Positions 10,474-23,573 of a stretch of 40,152 bases of DNA are shown piece by piece. Source of the DNA: Rhodotorula mucilaginosa (taxonomy: Eukaryota; Basidiomycota; Microbotryomycetes; Sporidiobolales; Sporidiobolaceae). Made by a program: the position numbers and the translations under genes. Location of the stretch: the NCBI GenBank assembly GCA_034406715.1, contig CP137882.1:1-40152 (forward strand), in the 5' to 3' direction. Every line of letters starts with the position of its first letter. Position 1 is the stretch's first letter. The notes under the pieces were generated by a model, which saw only the letters and a list, made by a program, of their open reading frames with translations, had not been told where the DNA came from and ran no database searches.

Positions 10474-10549
10474 AGGGCTAAGAGGGGATCGAACCCTAAA
10501 GTCAACAGATTTGCAATCCGTGTGTAGTACCATACTACCGCCTCAGCCC
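10474..10549 (-). tRNA. trnC: tRNA-Cys (GCA)
   Basis: Acceptor GGGCTGA/TTAGCCC, anticodon stem ACGGA/TCTGT with loop TTGCAAA. The D arm is longer than usual. Confidence 0.9.
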
Positions 10550-10604
10550 TTGTTTAGTTAACATTAGATGGGTAACTATTACTGATGTACTGTTGACCTA
10601 GTAT

Positions 10605-10675
10605 CACACCGCGAAGGACTCGAACCTCCACAGCCTCATCCGAAGTGAGGTGGTCTACCATTAACCTAGCAGTGC
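10605..10675 (-). tRNA. trnR: tRNA-Arg (UCG)
   Basis: Acceptor GCACTGC/GCGGTGT, anticodon stem CCTCA/TGAGG with loop CTTCGGA. The only Arg tRNA seen; it reads CGN, matching the heavy CGA use of the core genes. Confidence 0.92.
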
Positions 10676-11031
10676 TTTGTCTTTACGTCTTATATGTGCA
10701 TTAAAGGACTAAAGCAATGGAACCTTAGTAAGGGCCTATAGTCTAACTTAAGTTCCTTATAGTGTTTATGTAAGTATAAGATAGGTATGTATGGCATGTG
10801 ATGTAATTATACGTATCTTATATGACACTTCCTACTAATAGTAACGTCGAGTCTTCTTGACCATCGTATAGACTATCATTGCTATACGTTTCTATCGTGA
10901 AGGGTTACTTTGTTAAGCCCTCATACTATGTCATTACTCCTATACTGTTACTACAAGACAGATAGGTCGCCTTTTGTTGAAAGAGGGCCGAAATAATGAT
11001 GAGTAGGAGATCAACTATCTACTATATAAAT
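10676..11031. other. spacer between trnR and nad4
   Basis: Holds a minus-strand ATATAAGATAC box at 10813-10823 that points to the tRNAs, a weaker plus-strand TATAAGATAG near 10776, and no gene. The last part is the nad4 leader. Confidence 0.5.
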
Positions 11032-12480
11032 ATGCTAACAGCTCTACTACTGATTCCTTTACTAGGAGCACTAACTCTAGCTCCTATGACAGAGTCAACA
11101 CCACAACAAATCTCACGAATCAAACGTGTTGCTTTACTAACAACTGTTGTTACATTTGCACTATCAATGATTATGTGGGGTGAGTTCGACTCAAGCTCAA
11201 GCCAGTACCAATTTACTGTTGAGTACAACACACTTAGCTTCCTACACATGCACATGGGTGTAGATGGTCTATCACTATACTTTGTACTACTTACAACATT
11301 CACATTACCAATCTGTATCTTAGCTAGCTGGGATAACGTAACACACAATATTAAAGCTTACATGATTGCTCTATTAGTACTAGAAAGTCTACTAATTGCA
11401 GTATTCGTAGTACTTGACCTACTACTATTCTATGTATTCTTCGAGGCTGTACTTATCCCTCTATTTGTACTTGTTGGAGTATGGGGAGCTAGCGCTGACC
11501 GAATCCGAGCTTCATTCTTACTATTCCTTTACACTCTATTCGGATCTCTATTCATGCTACTTGCCTTCCTAGTTATCTTCTACCACGTTGGAAGTACTGA
11601 CTTTGAAGTACTATCATTAGCTGATATTAGCTTCGAGCACCAACGATGGCTATGGCTTGCTATCTTCCTAAGCCTTGCTATCAAAACACCTCTATTACCT
11701 GTACACATTTGGCTAAGCCGAGCTCACGTTCAAGCTTCAGTTGCTGTGTCAATGATTCTAGCTGGGTTAATTCTGAAATTAGCTACATACGGTTACATCC
11801 GAATTCTAATTCCATTCCTACCTGAAGCTACATCATACTTTGCACCATTAGTACAGACTATCTGTGTTGTAACACTAGTATACAGTTCACTAACTACACT
11901 ACGACAAACAGATTTCAAGGTACTAATTGCCTACTCATCAATTGCTCACATGGCTGTAGTTGTAATTGGACTATTCTCTAACACACTACAAGGAATTGAA
12001 GGAGGAATTCTACTAGGAATTGCCCACGGTTTCGTAAGCCCTGCTCTATTCTACTGTCTAGGTGGTATTATTTACGATCGATACCATACGCGAGTAATCC
12101 GGTACTACCGAGGTCTAATCCAATACATGCCTGTATTCTCACTACTATTCTTCCTATTTATTCTAGGTAACATGTCAACACCACTTACAGTTAACTGGGC
12201 TGGTGAGGTACTAGCACTATTAGGAGCAATGCAACGAAGTCCATTAGTAGGTGTAGCTATGAGTCTAGGTATTATCTTCTCAGCTGCTTACTCTATTTGG
12301 CTATACGCACGTATGTCAGGTGGAGCATGGAGTCCTTACTTAGGATACGCTGTAGATCTTACTCGACGAGAGTTCATGGTACTACTACCACTACTATTCT
12401 GTATGTTCCTATTCGGTATCTTCCCTAACATTATTCTATCAGACATTCACTACTCTGTATCTACACTACTATACAAGTAG
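11032..12480 (+). CDS. nad4: NADH dehydrogenase subunit 4
   Basis: Antiporter-like proton-pumping subunit of complex I, 482 residues, intron-free. I start at the ATG 11032 (MLTALLLIPLLGAL); the in-frame ATGs at 10996 and 10999 would add twelve unlike residues encoded with AGG AGA, arginine codons otherwise avoided in core genes. Hallmarks: FFEAVLIPLFVLVGVWG, the lysine helix AIKTPLLPVHIWLSRAHVQA and SSIAHMAVVVIG. A CCCCCCTTT motif begins 5 nt past the stop. Confidence 0.96.
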   Translation: MLTALLLIPLLGALTLAPMTESTPQQISRIKRVALLTTVVTFALSMIMWGEFDSSSSQYQFTVEYNTLSFLHMHMGVDGLSLYFVLLTTFTLPICILASWDNVTHNIKAYMIALLVLESLLIAVFVVLDLLLFYVFFEAVLIPLFVLVGVWGASADRIRASFLLFLYTLFGSLFMLLAFLVIFYHVGSTDFEVLSLADISFEHQRWLWLAIFLSLAIKTPLLPVHIWLSRAHVQASVAVSMILAGLILKLATYGYIRILIPFLPEATSYFAPLVQTICVVTLVYSSLTTLRQTDFKVLIAYSSIAHMAVVVIGLFSNTLQGIEGGILLGIAHGFVSPALFYCLGGIIYDRYHTRVIRYYRGLIQYMPVFSLLFFLFILGNMSTPLTVNWAGEVLALLGAMQRSPLVGVAMSLGIIFSAAYSIWLYARMSGGAWSPYLGYAVDLTRREFMVLLPLLFCMFLFGIFPNIILSDIHYSVSTLLYK

Positions 12481-12848
12481 ATATCCCCCCTTTCACACAC
12501 ATAGATCATATATATGTTCAGTAATGAGCGTACCTTATATGTCTTAGATCACTATAAGCAACTTGGCCTTACAGAGATACCTAACACTATCTCCTTTAGT
12601 TACGTAGTTCATACCTAACTAAATATTGACGTACTAACTAAGCTCTATTCAGATTGCTACCTCTAAGTCGTTAAGCATCTTATTTTTTATAACTGTATTC
12701 AATCTACTAAATTACACGTAAGTGTTCGACTTACTTCACCAAATCTATATTGTATTTGGATGGACTAACTACCATATTTGAGATCATACTCTATCAAGAG
12801 GTTAGACTATCACTCTATCTATGACTAGTTAGGTATTTATTCGCCTTT
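12481..12848. other. spacer between nad4 and cob
   Basis: 368 nt without a tRNA or credible ORF. It carries the C/T motif of nad4 (12485-12493) and a weak ACCTTATATG near 12530. Confidence 0.5.
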
Positions 12849-15289
12849 ATGCGTCTACTAAAATCACACCCAATTCTTGGACTAGCTAACAGCTACATGA
12901 TTGATAGCCCTCAACCTGCTAGCTTAAGTTACATGTGGAACTTCGGTTCACTACTTGGTGTATGTCTAGTTATCCAAATTATTACTGGAATTACTCTAGC
13001 TATGCACTACACACCTAACATTGATCTTGCATTCATCAGTGTTGAGCACATTATGCGAGATGTACACTACGGATGGTTAATCCGATACCTACACGCTAAC
13101 GTTGCTTCATTCTTCTTTATCTTCGTATACCTACACATTGGTCGAGGTCTATACTACGGATCATACCGATCACCTCGAGTTCTACTATGGTCTATTGGAG
13201 TAATTATTCTGGTTCTAATGATGGCTACAGCATTCCTGGGTAAATTATTAGCCCAAAATGATGACATGTTCTTGCACACATTATCTATTGATACTATTAG
13301 CATCTGTTCTGTTACACCTATTCTTTATTCTGAACGTCTAAAAGCATACCTGTCTAAGCGCAGTGAGATCACTCCCATCTTTACTTGGGAAGGTCTACAT
13401 TTACCGAACATTAAGGAAATTGTATACCCTACCCTAAAACAAGTAGCAGGTATTTACCTTATCGTAAACCTAGTTACTGGTCAGTCCTACATCGGTAGCG
13501 CTGTACTGGGTCGCATGCACATTCGGTTTCACAAGCATCTCTTTGGAGGAACAGGTAACAAACCTCTATGGAATGCAGTACAGAAATATGGACTAGAGAA
13601 CTTCGCATTCTTGGTCATTGATGAGATTCCTGACTTTACCTCAAACATGAATCAACAGTTACTTGACCTTGAGACTGCTTACATTGCCGCTTACGGTGAC
13701 TACAACATCGCTCGAGAGGCTGGTAACACTCTAGGTGTAACTCACACAGAAGCTCAACGAGAAGCTATGCGTGCTAACTATTCTCAGGCACGTCGTGATG
13801 CTATTGGAGCACTGAATCGTGGTAAGAAGCTGCGTCCTGAGACAGTGGAACTTATGCGAGCTGCTGCTCTTTCTCGTCAAGCTATGTCAGATGAGAGTCG
13901 AGCAAAAGTATCCGCAAACTCAGCCAAAGCTCTACTCTTGGAGTTGAGTATGGTTGATGGTTCGGCCTTACCCGACGGTACTACCTCTATTGTGCTTCGC
14001 ACTGTTCCTGTAGTTGCAGAGTACTGTAACTGCAATGAAAAGACAGTCCGTCGTGCACTTAAAGGCAATGGTATCATCAAAGGTAAATGGCTAGTTAAAT
14101 CACTAGGTCTTGCCATGAACATGACATCATAGTCGTACTGTGTATCCCCCTTTGCAACCTATACAGGGAAAAAGGCTATTCTGATCTTAAAGAATCACAG
14201 TAAATGTCCTGACAGGGATATTGATTAGTTCATGCATTTAGCATGTACTGATTGGCAATACAAGTGAAAACGGTTAAAGGGAGTAATTAGCTCTTCAGAC
14301 CGTCGGTTGTGTATACAATCGCTACAGACTGGGTCACTTGTAGGTGGCTGAAATGCTGCTTAATGTACAGTCGGATACCTGAGCTTAAAGTTCTCAAGGC
14401 CTAAAATGATGTTAATGATAAATTCAATTGACAGTTGTCGGGATTCATTAATTGATTAGGTACAACTACTATCAGTCCTAACATAAGTTGCTTAGCAACA
14501 GACTCATAGCTAGAGGTATTGTATGTTCTACCTTATGGGCAAATGTCACTATGGGGAGCTACAGTTATTACTAACCTTCTATCTGCCATCCCATGGATTG
14601 GTACTGACTTCGTACAATTTGTCTGGGGAGGTTTCAGTGTAAACAACGCTACTCTTAACCGATTCTTCTCACTACACTACCTACTACCATTCATTCTAGC
14701 TGCTCTAGCAGCAATGCACCTACTAGCACTACACGAGCACGGAAGTAGTAACCCATTAGGTCTATCAGGTAACACTGACCGACTACCATTCCACCCTTAC
14801 TTCACATTCAAGGATCTAGTAACAATCTTCCTATTCCTTCTTGTACTAGGGCTAATGGTATTCTACGCACCAAACTACCTGGGACACAGTGACAACTACA
14901 TCCCAGCTAACCCAATGCAAACACCTCCATCAATTGTTCCAGAGTGGTACCTACTTCCATTCTACGCAATTCTACGATCTATTCCTAACAAACTATTAGG
15001 AGTACTAGCTATGTTCGCATCACTACTGATCCTACTAGCTATGCCAATTGTTGACACATCACGAGTACGAGGATCACAATTCCGACCACTAATGCGATGG
15101 GCCTTCTGGCTATTCGTATCAAACTTCTTCGTACTAATGTACATTGGAAGCCAACACGTTGAAGAGCCATTTATCACTGTAGGAGCAATTTCAACTGCAT
15201 TCTACTTTGCTTGGTTCCTAATCGTTGTTCCTGTAGTAGGAGTTGTAGAGAACACTCTACTAGACATCGCTACAGAGTCAAAATCATAA
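12849..15289 (+). CDS. cob: apocytochrome b, two exons
   Basis: Haem-bearing core of complex III. join(12849..13241, 14522..15289), 1161 nt, 386 residues, normal length. Exon 1 contains the first pair of haem histidines ([11 protein letters not shown]...[14 protein letters not shown]); exon 2 contains the second pair ([14 protein letters not shown]), the Qo-site PEWY and the C-terminal helices. The junction [12 protein letters not shown], a frequent group I site, follows T|...G|. A CCCCTTTT motif starts 1 nt after the stop. Confidence 0.96.
13242..14132 (+). CDS. GIY-YIG homing endonuclease in cob intron
   Basis: In frame with exon 1, about 297 intron-encoded residues. The GIY-YIG domain ([20 protein letters not shown], then RFHKHL) starts ~60 residues in, with the catalytic Glu helix near [16 protein letters not shown]. 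After it come two NUMOD3-like segments ([30 protein letters not shown]) and a C-terminal helix-turn-helix NUMOD1 ([19 protein letters not shown]). Looks whole; arginine codons are CGN like the host genes. Confidence 0.88.
   Translation, partial: KLLAQNDDMFLHTLSIDTISICSVTPILYSERLKAYLSKRSEITPIFTWEGLHLPNIKEIVYPTLKQVAGIYLIVNLVTGQSYIGSAVLGRMHIRFHKHLFGGTGNKPLWNAVQKYGLENFAFLVIDEIPDFTSNMNQQLLDLETAYIAAYGDYNIAREAGNTLGVTHTEAQREAMRANYSQARRDAIGALNRGKKLRPETVELMRAAALSRQAMSDESRAKVSANSAKALLLELSMVDGSALPDGTTSIVLRTVPVVAEYCNCNEKTVRRALKGNGIIKGKWLVKSLGLAMNMTS
13242..14521 (+). other. group I intron of cob
   Basis: R-type TACAGACTGGGTCAC near 14323 and S-type TGTACAGTCGG near 14365 mark the core, both after the ORF. 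The intron ends GTATTG. A CCCCCTTT motif follows the internal ORF at 14145-14152. Confidence 0.85.
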
Positions 15290-15529
15290 TCCCCTTTTCG
15301 TATATATTGTTTGTACCTTATATTATAGACTAATATATAAGATACGCCATAAAGACAAACGCTTAGCACTGAGACCTCACCAAATGGCTAAGACTCGATC
15401 TCGGAGGGGCCATAACCTAATTCAATAGGAAGGCTGGAATGGGTGGGTGGCACGCATTCAGTTCTTTAAATAGGTATACATAGACCTTTATGAAGTATGG
15501 TCATGATATGCAAAAGGGGGGGGGGATAA
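15290..15529. other. spacer between cob and rps3
   Basis: Convergent spacer. It holds the cob C/T motif (15291-15298), an inverted pair TACCTTATATTA / ATATAAGATAC (15314-15345), and the rps3 C/T motif at its right end. No gene. Confidence 0.5.
15512..15525 (-). promoter_or_regulatory. C10-TTTT motif after rps3
   Basis: A run of ten C followed by four T on the minus strand, 4 nt beyond the rps3 stop; the longest C-run of the proposed 3'-end motif. Confidence 0.5.
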
Positions 15530-16141
15530 TTACTGGCTTTGTTGACTGATCCAGACTTTCATTGTGAATGCACCAAGCTTGTTCTTTCCTGCATATTTAC
15601 TGTAATCTACTGTACGGCTTTGACCTTTAGCAGATGATCCTAGTCCTCCTGCACTTACAGTTTGACGTGGACCTGATCGTTGTGTTGTTAGTCGTCCTGA
15701 CAGCTTTAATTCTACTCCAGTAATATGTGAAGTAGGTAAAGTATCTGTAACTGACCCTTCTGATACTACAGTAGGTAATGTATTCTTCAGCATATCTAAC
15801 ATACGTGCAAATGACATTTTACCTCCATTAGCTGTTAGATATTGAGCTAGAATAGAGCTATCTAAAGCTGAATGTGCCATACGGATTAGTCGTAATTCTA
15901 CTGTACGTCCCCAACATACTGTTAGAGCGTTACCTAAGGCTGCAATACTACTGTTAGAGAGTGCTTCTGTAGGAGCATAGTAGAAGATAGAGATAATCAC
16001 TTTATCAGGTGTTACTGAATATACAGGTTTACCTACTAAGGCCTTATATTTGGCAAAGAAGGCTTTGATCATAGATGTAGCTTGACGTTGCATTGACATA
16101 GTATTCATCTGGTTAGACTTGTTGAACATATATGTTGTCAT
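15530..16141 (-). CDS. rps3: mitochondrial ribosomal protein S3, free-standing
   Basis: Small-subunit mitoribosome protein, 203 residues. I start at ATG 16141 (MTTYMFNKSNQ) because the sequence just upstream is a 5' leader shared with another gene; the open frame extends to 16225. Recognised from the conserved C-terminal half: SSIAALGNALTVCWGRTVEL, a TGVELKLSGRLTTQRSGPR segment and the end KYAGKNKLGAFTMKVWIS. Free-standing placement is usual in basidiomycetes, whereas many ascomycetes keep rps3 in an rnl intron. Divergence is high, as normal for this gene. Confidence 0.88.
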   Translation of the reverse strand: MTTYMFNKSNQMNTMSMQRQATSMIKAFFAKYKALVGKPVYSVTPDKVIISIFYYAPTEALSNSSIAALGNALTVCWGRTVELRLIRMAHSALDSSILAQYLTANGGKMSFARMLDMLKNTLPTVVSEGSVTDTLPTSHITGVELKLSGRLTTQRSGPRQTVSAGGLGSSAKGQSRTVDYSKYAGKNKLGAFTMKVWISQQSQ

Positions 16142-16151
16142 AGTTAATTGA

Positions 16152-16349
16152 TAGTATAGGTATATTAATAGGCAATAGAGTGAGTATTCGCCTGTTTCGA
16201 AAAAGCGGCGCAACATACTAAACACTAATACAGTACATTGGACTATTTACATAAGTCCGAAGGAGCGTAACTATTGCTGTGTTCAAGATGCAAGTGATTG
16301 CACCAAAGTTGTACATAGGAGAGGTGATGAGACCTTCTAGTACTCCTTA
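16152..16349 (-). promoter_or_regulatory. rps3 5' leader, shared with the rnl-intron endonuclease
   Basis: Two blocks, 16152-16181 and 16275-16349, are near-identical and in the same order as 26891-26920 and 26968-27042, the leader of the LAGLIDADG ORF in rnl intron 1. The conserved core includes CTTGCATCTTGAACACAGCA. Both leaders end shortly before an ATG-AC-(T)-ACA start. An ATATAAGATAC box (16374-16384) lies upstream. Confidence 0.7.
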
Positions 16350-16448
16350 AGATGATATGAGACTGACTTATACGTATCTTATATATACAAACATCACCAA
16401 GCCAGAGTATATTATAGCTCTTATTTCTAAAGGGGGAGTAATCAGCTA

Positions 16449-16595
16449 TTATAGTTTAGTGATGTACATTCGTGTTACGAACAGCTCAACAAATGCAGGT
16501 AGAATGTATGTACCGAATACGTATACTAGAGTGATAAGTACTAGGAATGCAAATGATAGTTGGTTAACGAAGTAGAATGGTAGTAGTTGTGGCAT
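16449..16595 (-). CDS. atp8: ATP synthase F0 subunit 8
   Basis: 48 residues: begins [20 protein letters not shown] and ends [10 protein letters not shown], with tandem stops. The MPQLxPF start, one hydrophobic helix and a positively charged tail are the hallmarks of fungal Atp8, a stator component of the ATP synthase. It was located because an orphan CCCCCTTT motif (16429-16436) lies 12 nt past its stop. It sits between rps3 and cox1, all on the minus strand, so the three may share a transcript. Confidence 0.95.
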   Translation of the reverse strand: MPQLLPFYFVNQLSFAFLVLITLVYVFGTYILPAFVELFVTRMYITKL

Positions 16596-16925
16596 AGTTA
16601 AATATGATATGTAGCCTAACATTGTTACCTCTATATTGATTCTTACTCTTCTTTAGTTCTCTTTTTTGCAAAAAGCGAAAGAGAGGATGGTCAATTGCTA
16701 AGAGGTACTGCTGGCATGCCTTGTCTGATTGAATCTTCAATTAGATGTATATAAATATACTCCTCGCATCATTTCTGATTTTGAGGGCTTAAGGCTGGAT
16801 AGTGTATATTACTTATAAAGCATAGTTTTCGCACCCTGCTTGCGGATAAAGACCTGGAGGGTGAGAGCCCAAGGGGGGCCAGGAAAAGGGGTTGTTATTC
16901 CATTATACGATGCTCGTAAACAATA
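16596..16925. other. spacer between atp8 and cox1
   Basis: 330 nt without a gene. It holds a strong hairpin at about 16659-16685 (CTCTTTTTTGC against AAAAAGCGAAAGAG) and the GC-rich element at 16824-16889, whose last bases overlap the cox1 CCCCTTTT motif (16884-16891). Confidence 0.5.
16824..16889 (+). repeat. dispersed GC-rich hairpin element downstream of cox1
   Basis: Begins AGTTTTCGCACCCTGCTTGC, continues AAAGACCTGGAGGGTGAGAG and ends GGGGGGCCAGGAA. The start can pair with the middle (CACCCT with AGGGTG) and CCTGG with CCAGG, giving a double-hairpin shape. Best-preserved copy, together with 34786. Confidence 0.7.
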
Positions 16926-19853
<2,928 letters not shown>

Positions 19854-19916
19854 TTAAAATACATAGCTGTAGTTAGACTGAGAGCTATGATGAGTCTCTT
19901 ATAGTTTCATGGTGAC

Positions 19917-19927
19917 ATATAAGATAC
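19917..19927 (+). promoter_or_regulatory. ATATAAGATAC box upstream of trnN/nad6
   Basis: Exact 11-mer on the plus strand, ~110 nt before trnN and ~305 nt before nad6, in the divergent spacer with cox1. Candidate promoter. Confidence 0.4.
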
Positions 19928-20036
19928 TATGAATTCAACTTACTCCATTATAAGTTATAAGGCATATCCTTACAAATACTACCTTATATGCTAAAGATCT
20001 ATACAATATAAGAGTGGCCTTAGAGGTACTAACATC

Positions 20037-20108
20037 GTCCTTAGAGCTATACGGTGCAGCGAAGAACTGTTAATTCTTAGAGAGCTGGTTCGACTCCAGT
20101 TAGGGACT
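20037..20108 (+). tRNA. trnN: tRNA-Asn (GUU)
   Basis: Acceptor GTCCTTA/TAGGGAC, anticodon stem AAGAA/TTCTT with loop CTGTTAA, T loop TTCGACT. Confidence 0.92.
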
Positions 20109-20232
20109 TCCTTAATCTAATACTTAAGGAATGTACAACTATCGTACCAGTTACGATATACTCATGGTTTGCCTACTCAGTCTATGACTCTATTATGCCT
20201 CTATATGAGAGCCAGAGTACTATAATTTACAT

Positions 20233-20904
20233 ATGAACAGCTTCCTACTTGACCTATTAGCATTAGGTGCTATCTTCTCAGGAATCATGGTTATTACTGC
20301 TAAGAACCCTGTTATCTCAGTACTATTCCTAATTGCTGTATTCCTAAACGTAGCTGGATACCTAGTACTACTTGGAGTAGCTTACCTTGGACTTGTATAC
20401 CTAATCGTATATGTTGGAGCTATTGCTATTCTATTCCTGTTCGTAATCATGATGCTTAACCTTCGACTTGTTGAGCTAATTGAAACTGGACAAGAGTACA
20501 CTCAAAGCTTACCTATGGGAGCCTTCTTAGGTTCACTATTCTTCTTCGAGTTACTATCTATCTTACCTACTAGCTACCACGATGGAGGTTCACTACACAC
20601 TTCACTAAGTGTACTATCTTGGTTCAACTCTACATTACTATCTGCTACAGATGGTAACCAAGAAGCCGATATGGGAGGAATGTCTGCTACAGAAGGAGTG
20701 CACGCTGCATTCAACCCTGTAGTAGCTGACAACGCTCTAACAGGTTTCACACAAATTGAGAGCATTGGACAAGGACTATACACATACGCTTCATTATGGT
20801 TAGTTGTAGCTAGCGTAATCTTCTTACTAGCTATGGTTGGACCTATTGTACTATGTATGAGCCCTTCTACTGGATCACAAGTACAATCAGCTCAAGCTGA
20901 GTAA
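20233..20904 (+). CDS. nad6: NADH dehydrogenase subunit 6
   Basis: Membrane subunit of complex I, 223 residues, intron-free. Starts MNSFLLDLLALGAIFSGIMV and carries the conserved third helix GLVYLIVYVGAIAILFLFVIMML. A ~60-residue hydrophilic segment rich in S, T, D and G separates the last two helices. The CCCCCCCTTTT motif starts 4 nt past the stop and runs directly into a hairpin element. Confidence 0.95.
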   Translation: MNSFLLDLLALGAIFSGIMVITAKNPVISVLFLIAVFLNVAGYLVLLGVAYLGLVYLIVYVGAIAILFLFVIMMLNLRLVELIETGQEYTQSLPMGAFLGSLFFFELLSILPTSYHDGGSLHTSLSVLSWFNSTLLSATDGNQEADMGGMSATEGVHAAFNPVVADNALTGFTQIESIGQGLYTYASLWLVVASVIFLLAMVGPIVLCMSPSTGSQVQSAQAE

Positions 20905-20914
20905 TTATCCCCCC

Positions 20915-21000
20915 CTTTTCTGGCCCCTAGTACTTTCACCCTCTAGGTCTTTCTTAGCGCAACTGTTGTTTGCTTTTTGCAAAAAGAAGGTGGCGAAACT
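20915..21000 (-). repeat. dispersed GC-rich hairpin element downstream of nad6
   Basis: On the minus strand it starts AGTTTCGCCACCTTC, has a central hairpin CTTTTTGCAAAAAG, then AAGAAAGACCTAGAGGGTGA, and ends GGGGCCAGAAAAG. Same family as 16824 and 34786 but more diverged. Confidence 0.65.
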
Positions 21001-21054
21001 GTATATAATAGACTCGCGCGCGTACTACAAACCGAAGAGGTGAAATGTATAGTC

Positions 21055-21065
21055 GTATCTTATAT
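21055..21065 (-). promoter_or_regulatory. ATATAAGATAC box between nad6 and trnG
   Basis: Exact 11-mer on the minus strand, although both neighbouring genes are on the plus strand. This orientation argues against every copy being an mRNA promoter. Confidence 0.3.
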
Positions 21066-21174
21066 GTTCTACTAGTCATATAAGAGAATTACAATATCAC
21101 ATGTAAACCCTATCATAAGTATCGTTGTCTATGATCATACATAGAGTACTATCAAGCCTAATCTACAGGTTATT

Positions 21175-21245
21175 GCGCAAATGATGTAGCGGTAACATAG
21201 CTCACTTCCAATGAGCTCTCATCGGTTCGATCCCGATTTTGCGTA
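21175..21245 (+). tRNA. trnG: tRNA-Gly (UCC)
   Basis: Acceptor GCGCAAA/TTTGCGT, D stem ATGT/ACAT, anticodon stem GCTCA/TGAGC with loop CTTCCAA. Confidence 0.93.
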
Positions 21246-21336
21246 TAAGTTAAGATGCTCATATGTACATATCTTATATTACACATATTTACTTATAAGA
21301 GATCATTGACATCTATCCATATCTGCAAGCCACGTA

Positions 21337-22872
21337 ATGCTAGTTATCACATTACTTACACTACTAATTGCGACACCGCTTTCTTCATCTACTAAATTTA
21401 CGCCTGAACAGCTTCATCGGGCAACTGCTGTAACATTCTTCTTCGCTGCAGCCCTATCATTCAACGCTTACTACGTTGCTACTTTAGGTGCTGGTGTAAG
21501 TCTATACAGTGGACTATTCCATGTAAGCACAGTCTCAATGGCAATCGAATGCTTTATCTTCGTTGTTGGAGGACTGATTCTTCTTCCTTGGGCTTCTCGA
21601 ACTTCTGTTGTTCACCATACTAACGAGTTCGGACAAGGATACACTCCTGGACTTGGTGCTAAACCATCTATCCCTGAGTTCGCACTAATCCTAGTATTCA
21701 CTACTATTGGTGCCTCATTCTTAGTATCTAGTACTGATCTTGTATCACTGTACCTAGCTATTGAGCTTCAGAGCTTTGCTGTATACATTCTTGCTACTCT
21801 TTACCGAGAAAACGAATCAGCTACATCTGCAGGACTGAAATACTTCCTATTAGGTGCATTATCATCTGCTCTTATTTTACTTGGATCTGCTCTAGTATAC
21901 GCATACACTGGTCTAACTAACCTTGATGCTATTAGTAGTCTTATCTCTGTTTCTACTACATCTGACAATGTTACACAAGGTGTAATGCTTGGTCTAGTTG
22001 TTATGACTGCTGGATTCTTATTTAAAATTGCAGCTGCTCCATTCCATAACTGGGCTCCTGACGTATATGACGGAGTTCCTACAATCGTAACTACATGGTT
22101 AAGTGTAATGCCTAAGATCTCTATCTTTGTATTACTACTGACTGTAAGCTCACTAACTGAAGGTCTAGGACTAACATTTGGTGACATTACTGTAAACGTA
22201 TGGCAAGCTCTTCTACTTGTATGTTCACTACTTTCACTAATTATTGGTACCGTAGTAGGACTATCACAAGTACGAATCAAACGACTGCTAACTTACAGTA
22301 CTATTTCACATGTAGGATTCATGCTACTTGCCTTAGCTGTAAGTGGTCAAGAATCAATTGATGCATTCCTATTCTACCTAATCCAATACACTCTAACTAA
22401 CCTAAACGTATTCCTAATTCTACTTGCATTTGGATACTTACTAGTTAAACCATGGGCTCAAAAAGGAACAGGTGATGTAGAGTACATCAAAGAGCTACGA
22501 AACCAATTTAGTCAAAGCCCTGCCCTAGCACTTAGTCTACTAATCTGTCTATTCTCTATGGCTGGTGTTCCTCCTATGATGGGATTCTTTGCTAAATATG
22601 CGGTACTATACTCAGCTATTCACAATGGTTACTACTTCCTATCTATTGTAGGAATTCTAGCTAGTGTTGTAAGTGCTGGTTACTACCTACGAGTTGTGAA
22701 AGTACTATACTTTGAAGAGTCATCACAACCTACAGGAGATGGTGTAGAGCTATCAAGCACACACTGTTACCTAATTGCTGTACTAACAGCTGCTATTGTA
22801 CTATTTGTACTACACCCTTCATTACTCCTAAACAGCACACAGTTAATGGCTATGTCTATCTATGGTTGCTAA
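21337..22872 (+). CDS. nad2: NADH dehydrogenase subunit 2
   Basis: Antiporter-like proton-pumping subunit of complex I, 511 residues, starting [20 protein letters not shown]. Conserved parts include [55 protein letters not shown] and [14 protein letters not shown]. The stop overlaps the nad3 start by one base (TAATG), the arrangement common in fungi, so both are read from one mRNA; no C/T motif separates them. Confidence 0.96.
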   Translation: MLVITLLTLLIATPLSSSTKFTPEQLHRATAVTFFFAAALSFNAYYVATLGAGVSLYSGLFHVSTVSMAIECFIFVVGGLILLPWASRTSVVHHTNEFGQGYTPGLGAKPSIPEFALILVFTTIGASFLVSSTDLVSLYLAIELQSFAVYILATLYRENESATSAGLKYFLLGALSSALILLGSALVYAYTGLTNLDAISSLISVSTTSDNVTQGVMLGLVVMTAGFLFKIAAAPFHNWAPDVYDGVPTIVTTWLSVMPKISIFVLLLTVSSLTEGLGLTFGDITVNVWQALLLVCSLLSLIIGTVVGLSQVRIKRLLTYSTISHVGFMLLALAVSGQESIDAFLFYLIQYTLTNLNVFLILLAFGYLLVKPWAQKGTGDVEYIKELRNQFSQSPALALSLLICLFSMAGVPPMMGFFAKYAVLYSAIHNGYYFLSIVGILASVVSAGYYLRVVKVLYFEESSQPTGDGVELSSTHCYLIAVLTAAIVLFVLHPSLLLNSTQLMAMSIYGC

Positions 22873-23357
22873 TGACAATGATCGTATTATTCTTCTTCGT
22901 TCCTGTACTAGTTGCTATTCTACTACTACTGAACGTTCTACTAGCTGTACACCGACCGGATGCAGAGAAAGTATCAGCCTACGAGTGTGGATTCAACCCA
23001 CTACAACAACAAACTCGAGCACCGTTCTCAGTACAATACTACCTTGTTGGTATTCTATTCCTAATCTTTGACCTTGAAATTGCCGTACTATACCCACTAG
23101 CCGTTACACTATACCAAGTATCAGTATACGGATTCTGGGTGGCAATGATCTTCTTAGTACTACTGACTGTAGGATTCGTATACGAGTACAACAAAGGAGC
23201 CCTTAAATTCACTGACCACCGATCTGCTATCTCTCGAGAAACTATCGAAGTTGCTACAGACAGTGAAAGTGATCTATTAGCTCAAGAGAGTACTCTAGAC
23301 GATACAACTTACACAGTACACCATGCAGAAGCACCGGCAACTGCACAAGTACGATAA
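22872..23357 (+). CDS. nad3: NADH dehydrogenase subunit 3
   Basis: Membrane subunit of complex I. Starts at the ATG overlapping the nad2 stop ([20 protein letters not shown]). Signature [22 protein letters not shown] has the redox-sensitive loop cysteine. At 161 residues it is longer than usual because of a ~45-residue hydrophilic, acidic tail after [23 protein letters not shown] motif begins 1 nt after the stop. Confidence 0.95.
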   Translation: MTMIVLFFFVPVLVAILLLLNVLLAVHRPDAEKVSAYECGFNPLQQQTRAPFSVQYYLVGILFLIFDLEIAVLYPLAVTLYQVSVYGFWVAMIFLVLLTVGFVYEYNKGALKFTDHRSAISRETIEVATDSESDLLAQESTLDDTTYTVHHAEAPATAQVR

Positions 23358-23466
23358 TCCCCTTTACAAATATTGTCGTATCTTATAGATATTTGATACG
23401 ATCACTATTACTCGACTATCATTGAAGATCCACGAGTTGAGTACTTCACTTTCTGGTGCTGACCTA

Positions 23467-23523
23467 TTCTTCCCTAATCAGTTAGTTTTAGTATAGGTTT
23501 CCCCTTCTTATTTATCTAGCAAG
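23467..23523 (+). repeat. ~60-bp repeat, copy 1 (between nad3 and atp6)
   Basis: Shares TAGTATAGGTTTCCC and flanking CTAATCAG, TTAT..T and AGCAAG-like segments with the minus strand of 30211-30278, with a few small gaps. Confidence 0.5.
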
Positions 23524-23573
23524 TCGTTTATGTCGTCTGTCTCTTATATACTCAGATAGAAAGGGGGTATGAA

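Noticed and set aside
10996-11031. Upstream ATGs as the nad4 start
   Set aside because: They add AGG/AGA arginines and residues unlike other Nad4; the ATG at 11032 gives the family N-terminus.
16357-16575. Plus-strand 72-codon ORF across atp8
   Set aside because: It is the antisense shadow of atp8, which has clear family identity on the minus strand.
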